Under the pieces are notes generated by a model. It was given only the letters and a program-made list of their open reading frames with translations. It was not told the origin of the DNA and did no database searches. DNA of 64,000 bases from the NCBI GenBank assembly GCA_036768485.1, contig JAVLUZ010000143.1, forward strand, positions 2,909,633 to 2,973,632. The letters run 5' to 3'. A program made the translations under genes and the position numbers. Shown here in pieces: positions 51,301 to 60,548 of this stretch; the first letter of the stretch is position 1, and every line of letters begins with the position of its first letter. This DNA is from Mermis nigrescens. Taxonomy: Eukaryota > Nematoda > Enoplea > Mermithida > Mermithidae.

Positions 51301-54300
51301 GGACTATCTTTGAACATGTACAAACGGACCTTGTACAAAAAACATTGAGTTCGGTCGTCGTTCGTCGTTTCGTTTTGAAATAAAAAACGCTAAACAACAA
51401 AAATACGAATTTGTCATTCGTTGTAATAAATAAACTTTTTGACGAAGAAAAACAAATTGGGATATTTCATGACACATTTTTTAAGAAAAAATAGGTTGGC
51501 GGCTTCGTGCACGGACATTAAACAATCCGCCAAAACGACTACATAATCGATAAAAATCGCCAACGACCAATTAAGATCACAAGATATTGTTTAAATAAGT
51601 GGTGCGTTAGTGTTCTTTACAAAGCCAATGATACATTGTATGTATGGATCGGGCAAAGGCTCGGTCACGGCAATTTTCTGACCCCCGGCTCGGATAAGGA
51701 TGAAAAATCACCAGGGCACCGAGGGTTACACTCACACTTTAGCGTAGCAGGGGCATAGCTGGCCTTCTGAATTCAGTATGGAGGGGGCCAAAATTTCGAA
51801 GTTGAATACCTCAACAACTACTTCTCGTAGATAGGCAAAAATAATGGTGTTTTTGAGCTTTTCCCAGCTTGAATTACGCACTAAAAATTTTTAAAATTTC
51901 ACTTCATACAAATTATATTTAAAAATATGCTTCATGTAAATAAATAGGTGCGAAGCGTCCAAAAATTTCAGTCTTTCTTGCCCTAAAGTGTGCTAAAATC
52001 TACTCAAGCGGTCTTCCAGATGATCTTCAAAAATTTTCCATTTTTTCCTTCAAGGAACCTCGTAAAAAACTCGTACTTCAAAATTCTGGGGGGACTAGTC
52101 CCCTTCGACCCCCACAGCTATGCCCACTGCGGCGCAGACCCCCAACATTCTATTTTTAGTAACATTTACCACTTATTTAATTTCCTCCTTCTAGGCTTGA
52201 ATATTTATGTATTTTGACACAAAATTAAATTTCATTTACGCATGGCAACCTGCACTACGATTTAATATGCACAAATCGTTCAAAGACCTTTTGCGAACTG
52301 GCAAAAACAACTAAAAATAATCGTAGGCTGACTGACAACAATCTAATGCGTTTATTGCGCCATAAAAATCGTAAAGTTGTTTTTGTATTGTCTTTTCCTA
52401 TTCAATTGTAAACGTGTAAACAAGTCATTAATACAGGGCAGAATATTAATCTTGTTACTTCGCCAATACATTATGCAGAAAACCATTTGCACATTCTCCT
52501 TGATAGTGCTTGACTGACTCGAAAAACTCCTCAACCCATGTCTCTGTATGTAATTAAATATGAATGTGTTACGTGTAAGTAATCTTCGGCTGAGGGAAAA
52601 ATCGATCCTTGTCCAGACATGCATAGCATGAAATTCAACGGGGGGGGAGATGAAATTTTAAAGTTTACTTTCCGGGCTCGAAAAACGCTTGATACGCGTG
52701 AGAAACATCATTTTTGGCATTTCTGACGGTGCTCCATCTTTCTAAAACGTAGATACATAAAAAACTTCATGAAAAAACAGAGGAATCGAATAAATTGAAC
52801 AAAATATAGTCAAAAAATGAGTATATGGGGCGAAGCGCCGAAAGTTTGACACTCTTGAGTCAAACGATAACTTGAAAACGCTTAAAACAGTGCCTTTTGT
52901 ACGAATTTTTCGGAAAATTGCGAATTCCGAGGGATAAAAAAATTTCGGATAAACGAAGTCGGGGATAGGGGGTGAAAAATAATCTGGGGGATGAAAACTT
53001 CCAAAACCCTATTAGATCATGAATGCCCTTGTCCAGGCCCGTATCCAGGGGGGGCGGGGAAAGGCCTGCCCCCCGAAATGGGAAAAATTTTTTTTTCCCA
53101 AGGGTCCCCCAAAGGGAAAAATTAAAAATTGGCGAAGTGCGTCTAAAACACCGCCAAAACAGGTTTTTAGCGTACTTTTGAGCAAGTAAACTCAAAATTT
53201 TCCGGCGCTTCGCGCCGGATTTATTGTTTATGTATAGTTTTGTCTTCTAAACCGCTAAAAATCGTTCAAATTTGAGTTAGACATAGAGAGCATGTCAATT
53301 TTTTCCAGCGCTGTGCGCCGGATTCATTGTTCAGCTATAGTTTTTGCCTTCTAGCTCACTCAAAACAGCTCAAATTTGAGGTTTGACATGGGAAACATGT
53401 AATTTTTCCGGCGCTTCGCGCCGTATTTATTGTTTATATATGTTTTTTGTCTTCTAGCCCGCTCAAAACCGCTCAAATTTGAACTTGACATGCAGAATAT
53501 GTCAATTTTTTCGGCCCTTGGCGCCGAATTATTCATTATCTGCATTGTTTTTCTCTGTAAAGTACAATGATTAAGTGCAAAGGCAAGAGATAAGAAATAA
53601 TTCGTCGATTAAGTGATGAGAAATCAGCTTAAATGATAAATTTGCCGTATATCAATATGAAATAGAGTGAAAAATGTTTGAATTTTCTTTTGAAATTTTT
53701 CTTCACCATCGTATAGAGCTCGCCGAGATACGCTCAAAACTGCCTTTATTTTCGCCTGTCTTCTAATGGTTTTCGAGATGTCTGGCCTTAAAAATTCCCC
53801 CCCCCGAAATAAAATCCTGGATACGGGCCTGCCATTGTCTGATACCTAATTGTATGCTCAATCGTAGTAAAAGGAGTAAGAAGACTTAATTATCTATACT
53901 AACAAACTAAAGGAGCCCAGAAGTTCCTTCCTTAACGAGTGCAGTAGGATTTATGTGCTCTTTCAAGCAAACTTATCTACTTTTATAAATTTTTATCAAA
54001 TTTACAATTTTTCATCCTTCCCCTTTTCTCTTAAATTGATTTTTGTAGTCCTAAAATAATATTCACGATTTTTGAGATGGTATGATATTCAATTAGCTCC
54101 CGTCCACTTCTTAATTGAATGTCTGTAGAGTAAGTGATCGACCGGAGCGGCCAAAGTGACCGGAGCCGGAGATCCGGCCGGTGCCGGATTGGACCATGTA
54201 GCTCCGGCCGGAGCCGGAGAAATATTATTTTACACGTGTGGATAGATAGGACAACTTTGTGACCAAGACCAAGACCATAGTGCACATGCATCTCAACTGC

Positions 54301-57300
54301 ATACCAGCACATTCAGCAAAATTTTATTCAAAATTACTCGGCAATCTTGTTGTTTCACAGCGATTGCATGAATCAATCAGTAGAGTAATTTTCTTTCCTC
54401 CTAAAATTGAATATTTTACGATTGTGGTGGTGATAGACACTTTATTTGGTGCTATTTCCTTTTTCTGCTATTAAATTGTGCTCCGACTAAATTTAATAAG
54501 CATAATGTCAGCAATGAGTACGTTCGGTCACTATGCAAAAAACGAAAAATTCTCCGGCCTCCGGCCGATTTTTGCATGTCCTCCGGCCGGAGCACCGGAG
54601 TGGAAAAATGGCCGGATTTGCCGGAGCCGGATCTCCGGTCGATCACTATGCAGAGTACTGCAAAAACCTTTAGAGCGCCACATAACTCGACGGTATGAGA
54701 ATCTTTAACAACGTTGACACGAAAGTTTTTCGTGTGAAAAAGCGTTTTGAGATTGTTACCGATTTCGGGATCGGCGGCACCTAAAGTACATAGCACGACT
54801 TTTTGCGCTATCACGATGGAATAGAATAAAGATACTATGACAAAAAATAGAAGGACAAAATAAAAAAGAGAATAAAGAAGAAACGTGGGCGGATTTAAGG
54901 GGGGACCGCCCCCCCAACTGGCCCAAAATAATTGGCGCCGGATGTGTGATTTGCAATGATTTTTGGACATCACTGATCATATATCTCAAACTGCTGATCG
55001 GGGAGCCATACGTTTGCTCAGGGAATAGGTTTTAGACGATTGCAAGAGCAGAAACAGCTTTTCCAGCATAGTTTTCCTCTACTTTCAGGCATAACTTTTC
55101 AAAATTTTCGACATTCTGCGTCAAATGCTATAAATACGGGGAGTTTGAGGCGTAATTCGAGCTTTTAAAGGTTCTACCGCATTCATTTCGAAAATTTTCC
55201 GGCGCTTCGCGCGGATTTTCGCTAAAATCAAAGAAATTTAATAATTTTTTCGACCAGAGTTGTCAGAAATTTAAATTTTTTTCGAAAAATAAGCGATTTT
55301 AAATAAAAGTAAACAGCGCAAAACGCCGAAGAAAACGCAATTTCGCGAGTGAAGGGCAAATTTTTTGGATCTATTCTCGACTGTTTTTGGAATCCCAAAT
55401 CCGCCGCTGGGAAGGAACAGCGAGGGACTGAAGAAATTATAGCGAGTCGGAATAATATAAAAACAAATAAAATAACGTGGCACTAAGATTTTCAGTTTAG
55501 TTCCTACAACATTGAAATACAAGTTAAATTGAATTAGCAAAACAATATAAAACATTCTGCCTTTGAATTTCAAAGGAACTATGCAACATTCCCTTAAAGC
55601 TTTACAATTTTTACGTTAATTCAAGTGACAAAACCGTGAATAGTCTTGCATTTTAAATCAACGTTTGACAGAAGTGCTATGCTTGTGGATAATATGCAAA
55701 TAATTTCATGAAAATTGGTTTAAATTTGATGAATTTTTTGATTTTTTCGCAATTTTTTGATGCCAATGGATAGCGCTCGGTGAGAAACGTTGAAAAATTG
55801 TGTTTTTTGCCATACCACCATTTTTAAGGCCATTTTTTACCTTTGAAAAACTCGTGCAACCCCCAAAACTTTGGTGCCGCCCACCTAAGATGGTGACACA
55901 ACTAATGTAAATATTTACCGATGGTAGCCTCGCAGAAATTATCAGCGGCGACTTCGGGCGCCAAATTGGCTCCCATCAAGACGGTCATTTGAATGCCAAG
56001 AATAGTGCTTATTTCCTCCGAAACAAGCATAACGTTATCGTCGTCTTTTGACGCCAAGCCCTAAAAACGAAGCCAATGGCTACGTTACACTGTCTAAAAA
56101 TTTTTAATATGGACTAAGTCGGAAATTTCGGGGTAAATAGCCTTTTATTTTTGGCCTAAAATGGCAAAAAAATATAAAAATTGGTTATAACGCAAGTTTT
56201 TGTCATAAGTAGCGGAGGGGGTTAAAAACCTCAGCTTTTGAGCGGATGAGGGATGGCCGACCTTGGTTGGCGACCCCAAACCGTCCTGTCATTTTAATGA
56301 TATGAAATATACTGAGGATCGTCGACAACGAATTTTTGGATTTAAAATACATAGTTCCCCAGCCAAAGTCATTCGGTTGTCCACCAGACATGCAAAGTAA
56401 GGGACTTCTGGGGGAGTGAAATAATAAAGCGCCTTTTTGGGCCCAAAAATGGTAGGTATGTACGCGTCAAAAGCATCGTTTTTCGGCGATTCTGACAATG
56501 CTCTATTTTTCTAGAACATGAAAACATAAAAAATTTTAAAAAAATGAAAAAAAGTCGAATAAATTGAACAAAATATAGGCAAAACATGAGTATAATGGCG
56601 CGAAGCGTCGAAAATTTGACACTTTTGACCAAATAAATAGCTAGAAACGCTCAGAAAAGAATATTTCAAATAAATTTTTATAAATTTTCCGGGAACTTTC
56701 GAAAAATCGCGAATTATGGGGCGGTGAAAATTTTTCTGGAACCCTTCCCCCAAGATCATGTATGTTGTCCACATATTTATTTAAAAATTAACATTTTTTA
56801 AAAATAAGGCTTGATTTATGGGCAAAAACATGCTTTTGTATAAACATGCTCTTTTTAAGAAGTAAGCGAATAAGGAGAAGGCCGACAATCTGCCAAAATT
56901 CAGAATCGTTCGCGTACAGCGAGCTTTTGATCCGCGGAGTAATGAAAAATTTTTGTTTATGGATAATAGAAAAATTTACATTGTGAAAAAGCCTATTTTT
57001 TGATATAGCACAATGACAAAATTTGTTTGCTTTTAAACAAAGGTCTACTAGACAACTTTGCTAAAAAATTTTTTGAGGATGGAGACCCCGGAGCATTTTA
57101 AGCAGGAACTCTTTTGTACACAGGTGCATGCTTCAAAATCAGCCTTGAATGTTCCATTTTATAAACTTATTACGAATTTGATTAAAAATCAGATTTTTTG
57201 TTAAAGATCATTTTTTATTACATTTATTATTTTTTTATTGAAATTATTTTTTATTACTTTTATTTGAATGGCTATAATATGCAATACCTACTCGCTCGAC

Positions 57301-59664
57301 TGATTCTCAGGTTTAAAATATTTTTAACATTTTTTGTGTAGAGACCTATTTTTTTATTTTTTTTATTTATTCAGCAGCACTTTAATTGCTCAAACGTTAC
57401 TTTAATTAAAGAAATCCCAATCGCACCACTTTTGACATGTCCTTTCATTTGCTCGCATAAATTTCTGACGAATTGATGAGGCACAACAAATATCAGTATA
57501 TCACTATCGGTAACGGCCTTGACCAAATCTGGGACAGCCAACTAAGAAAAATTTTCTCGGCTACAATGTTTTAGCAGTATACGGTGCTACAGTATCTGCA
57601 TCTTGCCATATGCAAGGCATCATGAATTATAGCAGAATACAAATAACATATTAGAAGTTTCATAAATAGATCATATAAGAAATACATAATTAGGTACCTA
57701 AATGCATGTACTTAATAATTGGATAATCATAGCACTCGTATTTTAAATCCTATTATTATTAGTCTATTAATGACCATTAAGTGCTGAACTTGAATGTGCT
57801 TATCATCTAAGATGCTAAATCAAAGACTTAAATGATCTCACTTTCTAGAAGCTAAAAATTAAAAAAAAGGAATACTAAAAAAATATCTGTTTTCGCGAAT
57901 TCATATTCAAAATTTAAATAATCAATTATAGTTGTTCGTGCATTGTTTTTTTGTGTGTACCATACTTTGTGTCAAGATATTAAAAGCGTTCGAAATGCTA
58001 GTTGGTTAAAAATCAGTGAACGTATAATCCAGTTAAATGTGTTGAATATTCATGAACAAAGATGAAAGGGTCGCAAAATTTGAGAGAGAATAGTCAGCCA
58101 CAGGAAGAAATAAAAATCGATTTCTGTTTTGTCAAAATGGCGAGAAGCGCCCGCCTAAAGAGGCATAAAAATGAGTTATAAAAGTCGAGGAGAAGTAAAA
58201 CTTCCAATTATTGGATAAACAATTAACTTCGGGAGTGTGACCTTCCCCAAAGCCCTTAAAACATGTAGAAAGGTTAACAACTGCCCTTGAACTGGTGCTT
58301 ATTCTGAAAAGTCATAGAAGCTTTGACTACAAAAGACTCGTAATACTGTGCAGACTAGATTAATATACATTTCAGGCGTATAAGTAGTACTAGACAATAT
58401 TAGTAAAAATGACTGCATGCATATAAGTATAATTTAGCTTAGATAATAGGCAACTATAACTATAACTAAGAAGACTGGTTTTCATAAAATCTGACGACCC
58501 CACGACACCAAAACTACCCGTCACGATCAGTGTTTTTGTACTCGGCAAAGATTTTTCCCGATGTACAAAGACTTTTCGGGGCCGTCTTTGTACATGTACA
58601 AAGATTTTTGGGAAGACAAAAATTGCAAAAAATGATCTGAAATTCGCAAAAAATTTCCGGCACTTCGCGCCGAAATGAGTAATTGTTTTTTTCTATATAT
58701 CTTTATAATGGCAGAAATTGCATTTCAAATGGAAGAATGTAAAATTTTTCGGCACTTCGCGTCGTTTTAAGACGATTCTTAGTGATTTTGCCCCCAAAGA
58801 CCCAGAAATTAGCAAAAATACACTACCAAAAGCCAAAAGTCGAACAACTCTGTTTTTACCACACTAAAATCGCTACTGAATCATATTATACTGATACCCA
58901 GAACTTTGTGTGTACAAAATGTACAGACTTTTAGGGACCATCTTTGTCCATGTCCAAACGGACCTAGTACAAAAAAACACTGGTCACGATTATCATGCAT
59001 GTGTACATACGTCCTTTTGTCATTCTGTTTATTCGCTTTATGCATGAACATGCAATCATTATTTCGAATATTCTCGACAGCAAAATCCTAAAATTAGTAG
59101 TTATAGTAATTTATTAAAATCAGTGATTAATTACTAAAATAAAATTGGTAGTTGAAGATGTAGAATCCTTCTTCTTCTTCAATTATATTCTTTTAAGTTA
59201 GTATATTTACGAGATTTTCTACATAAAAAGGTTTTATTTGTAGCTGGAAAGTATTAATTGGATTATCAGCGCTTATTAAACCAAACTGAACATATTGGAA
59301 AGCTGTACGCGGTTTTTTATTACGAACTAGCTGTCCCATGATGACGGTCTGACAAAAAACGATTTTATAAAAGCATTTAAAATCGGTATACGCGGATATA
59401 CATCATTTTATAAAGGCGAATTCGCGTTACCGTAATCGTGTGCATTGAATAGCATATTAAAGTGCTAATTAGAATTATCTTACGACATTTTCGGGTAATT
59501 TTCGACCGGGCAAATATTTAACATTCTCGTGCTCCGTATTGATTATCTCGGACAATTTTTTATTGTTAACCAGTTCTTCAAAAACCCACATGCGAACGAC
59601 GTTTTCGTATTTATCGGCGAGTTCCCTGACAGTCATGCCGATAATTCGAGCGATGGCGCTCCCC
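42231..59664 (-). CDS. Gpdh1: Glycerol-3-phosphate dehydrogenase (NAD+), cytosolic; all but first exon
   Basis: Reduces dihydroxyacetone phosphate to sn-glycerol 3-phosphate with NADH, linking glycolysis to lipid synthesis and the glycerophosphate shuttle. Exons, 5' to 3': 59484-59664, 57401-57541, 55919-56060, 54668-54780, 45568-45798, 43786-43892, 42231-42327 (1,012 nt). Phases agree throughout and give 336 residues; with a first exon of about 14 residues this equals the usual 350. Conserved sites seen: GSAIARI after the split Trp, VVPHQF, ISLIKG (Lys120 in human numbering), CGALKNVVA (catalytic Lys204), [13 protein letters not shown] (Asp260, Thr264, Arg269, Asn270), and a carboxy end of LRSHPTHL. 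No frameshift or internal stop, so the gene looks functional. The first exon (start and GxGxxG start) must lie right of the window, upstream of the LINE. Introns are 1.1-2 kb except one of 8.9 kb that holds a fold-back transposon. Confidence 0.96.
42378..42635 (+). mobile_element. Family E element with perfect 10-bp TSD
   Basis: Flanked by GGTTTTTAAC at 42368-42377 and 42636-42645. Ends ATACGTGGGC and GCCCAGGTGT are imperfect inverted repeats (8/10). 258 bp, with TTGGCATCAAAAAATTGCG and GGGGGTATTTTG blocks. In the last Gpdh intron. Confidence 0.88.
42646..42960 (-). mobile_element. Family F copy
   Basis: GGCGCTTCACTCATTTTCCG, AGATCAAGCATCGTCAGAAA and CCATGCTGTGTATGTCTG blocks. In the last Gpdh intron. 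42961-43785 is AT-rich intron with a (TTAA)n stretch at 43676-43700. Confidence 0.6.
43786..43892 (-). CDS. Gpdh1: Gpdh exon 7
   Basis: TTTTTTAG acceptor. It encodes [20 protein letters not shown] then [15 protein letters not shown]. Reading on gives an immediate TGA, but GAGAA|GTGAGC is a strong donor in the phase the last exon needs, so the stop is intronic. Confidence 0.94.
44486..44720 (-). mobile_element. Family D copy in Gpdh intron
   Basis: GGAGGGGGTGGGATGGGGAT and the TGACAAAAGCTTGCG block match family D in inverse orientation. Ends are diverged. Confidence 0.5.
45060..45534 (+). mobile_element. Family F element split by family D
   Basis: AGACATGCATTAGCATG at the left and CAGATCACGTAT at the right. 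A family D element occupies 45258-45497. The right end is 34 bases from Gpdh exon 6's donor. Confidence 0.65.
45258..45497 (+). mobile_element. Family D element with perfect 10-bp TSD
   Basis: GAGTGAAACC flanks it at 45248-45257 and 45498-45507. Ends ATACATGTAACGG and TCTACATGTAT. 240 bp. Internal ACACTTAAAACGGCCAAAAA is repeated. Confidence 0.88.
45568..45798 (-). CDS. Gpdh1: Gpdh exon 6
   Basis: 231 nt, 77 codons, phase 0 at both ends. It encodes [40 protein letters not shown] and further [17 protein letters not shown], including the phosphate-binding Arg-Asn pair. Donor AAA|GTACGT. Confidence 0.96.
47400..48050. repeat. A-rich simple-sequence region
   Basis: Runs of AAAT, AATAAT and AAAG. 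No gene. Inside the fold-back element. Confidence 0.7.
48051..48545. repeat. Tandem repeat, three units of ~177-195 bp
   Basis: TTGTAAACCTACAAGTGAAA begins unit 1 (48051) and a variant unit 2 (48245); a truncated unit 3 starts at 48445. Each contains TGGCCTGTTCAATCACGTGA. Units 1 and 2 also share AATCTACATCGATGTGCCCC. It lies downstream of the Penelope-like RT in that element's orientation. Confidence 0.85.
48740..49995 (-). pseudogene. Penelope-like element, decayed reverse transcriptase
   Basis: Read on the minus strand: [18 protein letters not shown] (49940), [17 protein letters not shown] (RT motif A, about 49710), [14 protein letters not shown], then [12 protein letters not shown] (49370, the YIDD box with Tyr replaced by a stop), [34 protein letters not shown], and [16 protein letters not shown] (49110). 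These are hallmarks of Penelope-like RTs. Several frameshifts. 48740-48946 repeats the carboxy-end segment in diverged form. No GIY-YIG endonuclease seen. Confidence 0.85.
50593..51347 (+). mobile_element. Family A hAT-like MITE, long form, perfect 8-bp TSD
   Basis: Flanked by AGTTCGGT at 50585-50592 and 51348-51355. It starts CAGTGTTTTTTTGTAC and ends TTGTACAAAAAACATTG. 755 bp because the central block is duplicated (GGGAAGACAAAAATTGCAAA then GGGAAAACAGAAACTG). Four copies of the GGCGCTTCGCGCC motif or variants. Nested in the fold-back arm. Confidence 0.92.
51748..52129 (+). mobile_element. Family C-like element
   Basis: Ends CAGGGGCATAGCTGG and CACAGCTATGCCCACTG. Flanks TAGCGTAG and CGGCGCAG agree at 5/8. 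Internal AGGTGCGAAGCGTCC. Confidence 0.6.
52615..53024 (+). mobile_element. Family F element with 10-bp TSD
   Basis: Flanked by ATCCTTGTCC (52605-52614) and GCCCTTGTCC (53025-53034), 8/10. Starts AGACATGCATAGCATG and ends GATCATGAAT. Internal GGGGCGAAGCGCCGAAAG. Confidence 0.78.
53034..53831 (+). mobile_element. Family C hAT-like element with internal tandem repeats
   Basis: Ends CAGGCCCGTATCCAGG and CCTGGATACGGGCCTG are perfect 16-bp inverted repeats, flanked by CCCTTGTC (53026-53033) and CCATTGTC (53832-53839). 53190-53560 holds four units of about 103-108 bp, each with CCGGCGCTTCGCGCCG or a variant and CTCAAAACCGCTCAAATTTG-like text. Confidence 0.9.
54132..54648. mobile_element. TAGTGATCGACCGG hAT-like element beside Gpdh splice donor
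   Basis: Ends AAGTGATCGACCGG and CCGGTCGATCACTA, flanked by TGTAGAGT (54124-54131) and TGCAGAGT (54649-54656). The ends carry CCGGAGCCGGAGATCCGG arrays. The element stops 19 bases from Gpdh exon 5. Confidence 0.85.
54668..54780 (-). CDS. Gpdh1: Gpdh exon 5
   Basis: 113 nt, ACTTTAG acceptor and AAG|GTTTTT donor. It encodes [20 protein letters not shown] then [17 protein letters not shown], ending on the catalytic Lys. A transposon-derived element begins within about 20 bases of this donor. Confidence 0.95.
54884..55409 (+). mobile_element. Family B hAT-like element
   Basis: Ends CGTGGGCGGATTTAAGG and CCCAAATCCGCCGCTG. Flanks AGAAGAAA and GGAAGGAA agree at 6/8. Internal CCGGCGCTTCGCGCGG. In the Gpdh intron between exons 4 and 5. 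Confidence 0.7.
55730..55895 (-). mobile_element. Truncated family E copy
   Basis: TTGATGCCAATGGATAGCGC and the end TGGTGCCGCCCACCTAAG. It abuts Gpdh exon 4's donor (24 bases). Confidence 0.6.
55919..56060 (-). CDS. Gpdh1: Gpdh exon 4
   Basis: GTTTTTAG acceptor, ATCG|GTAAAT donor. It encodes [40 protein letters not shown] and NFCEATI, matching the family's MGAN...EVA...FCE..IG block. Confidence 0.95.
56150..56296 (-). mobile_element. Family D fragment
   Basis: GGGGTTAAAAACCTCAGCTT and GAGGGATGGCCGACCTTGG match the family D right half. Confidence 0.45.
56386..56763 (+). mobile_element. Family F element with 10-bp TSD
   Basis: Flanked by GTTGTCCACC (56376-56385) and GTTGTCCACA (56764-56773), 9/10. 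Starts AGACATGCAAAG and ends GATCATGTAT; terminal A-G/T-ACATG is inverted. Internal GGCGCGAAGCGTCGAAAA. Confidence 0.85.
56774..57400. other. Gpdh intron, AT-rich, nothing recognised
   Basis: T-rich tracts up to the exon 3 donor. No repeat family match seen. Confidence 0.5.
57401..57541 (-). CDS. Gpdh1: Gpdh exon 3
   Basis: 141 nt, phase 0 at both ends, TTCTTAG acceptor and AAA|GTAACG donor. It encodes [39 protein letters not shown] and AIGISLIK, ending at the conserved active-site Lys. Confidence 0.95.
58528..58982 (+). mobile_element. Family A hAT-like MITE, reference copy with perfect 8-bp TSD
   Basis: Flanked by GTCACGAT at 58520-58527 and 58983-58990. Starts CAGTGTTTTTGTACTCGG and ends GTACAAAAAAACACTG. 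455 bp, with TTTGTACATGTACAAAG palindromes and two GGCACTTCGCGYCG motifs (58660, 58760). In Gpdh intron 2. Confidence 0.93.
59484..59664 (-). CDS. Gpdh1: Gpdh exon 2
   Basis: The first base completes a Trp codon begun in the missing exon 1. It reads [58 protein letters not shown] and NV. Donor GTC|GTAAGA. This is the dinucleotide-binding Rossmann region. Confidence 0.95.
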
Positions 59665-60120
59665 CTTTGTGATCAAAATAAAACTGAGTGAAAAACTGCT
59701 GTCAACTCTGTAAGCCTTTAATACGATCTGTCACTCAATGTCTGCGATATCGCAAAAATACATTCTTACTTGTAAATATGTTTTGTTTTACTTTACTTCT
59801 ATGCGCACTTACGTCATATTAAACAAGTATAAAGTGCATTTTATACCCAGTGTAGGTACTGATGAGTCAAGAGTCGATCATTTTTAGCACACAATTATCC
59901 GTTTATTTTTAAACGCATTAGCATTGTAGTAGGTAGTCTAGCGCACAAGGCATTAAGAGTAAATATTTAGGTTGGTGCCTCTCCATTTTTGAAGGCAAAT
60001 GATAGCTTTCCAGATTTCAAACTTGTATACGCGTTCGTTCCAATTTTCCGAAACCGTCCTTTCCTCAATCTTTCGCTCGCGTTGATTCCGGTTCTGTATA
60101 GGATAAGTCGCCCTCTGAAT
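59665..60120. other. Gpdh intron 1 / LINE 5' junction
   Basis: No Gpdh exon 1 found here. The LINE's 5' edge is unclear between about 59985 and 60130. Confidence 0.45.
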
Positions 60121-60133
60121 TTATTAGTGCTAG

Positions 60134-60548
60134 GTGTTTTTATTCAATGCACAAAGTTTAGTAAACAAGTTAGGGGAGTTATATTATTTGTTAGATAGTG
60201 ACAATTTTGACTTAATTTTCTGTTGTGAAACATGGTTAAATGAAGTAATTCATGATAGCATTTTATGTCCTCAAAACAATTATCAAATTTTTCGCTCTGA
60301 TCGAGTAAATAAACGAGGCGGCGGGGTCATTGTCTTTGTAAAATCACATTTTAGTGCTCGCTTTGTTAAAGTTCCTAACGAACTGAGTATATCTGACTCT
60401 TTAATTATTGATTTTTTCCATGGTCAGGATAGAATTAGATTTCTTCTTATTTACAGACCTCCTCACTACGATTTAAATCATGCTTTAAGAATCTGTAACT
60501 TGATAGAATGGGTAAATAATTGCTCTTATCCCGTAATTATCCTAGGGA
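60134..60548 (+). pseudogene. LINE endonuclease domain, amino-terminal part
   Basis: Reads FDLIFCCETWLN, YQIFRSDRVNKRGGGVIVF and FLLIYRPPHYD, the endonuclease core. At about 60543 the expected LGDFNLP motif is broken (ATCCTAGGGATTTC): one base is missing relative to frame, and the rest continues in the ORF at 60520. Confidence 0.88.

Larger units (their letters stand above)
46456..51516. mobile_element. 5.1-kb fold-back element with ~660-bp inverted arms
   Basis: Left end GTCCGTACACGAAGCCGCC and right end GGCGGCTTCGTGCACGGAC, flanked by ATTAAACT (46448-46455) and ATTAAACA (51517-51524). The left arm runs to about 47120 and the right arm is about 50090-51516, once the 755-bp MITE (50593-51347) is removed. 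Shared arm blocks include GACTGGGGTTCACAAGTGCG, GCATCAGGTCAAGCTAAAAC and ATGCGTGATTTAATTTTTGC. The centre holds simple repeats, a 3-unit tandem repeat and a Penelope-like RT. It lies in the 8.9-kb Gpdh intron. Confidence 0.88.

Noticed and set aside
59840..59870. CACTGG|GTATAA as the donor of Gpdh exon 1
   Set aside because: The upstream residues do not spell the expected VGSGNW, so exon 1 is taken to be outside the window.
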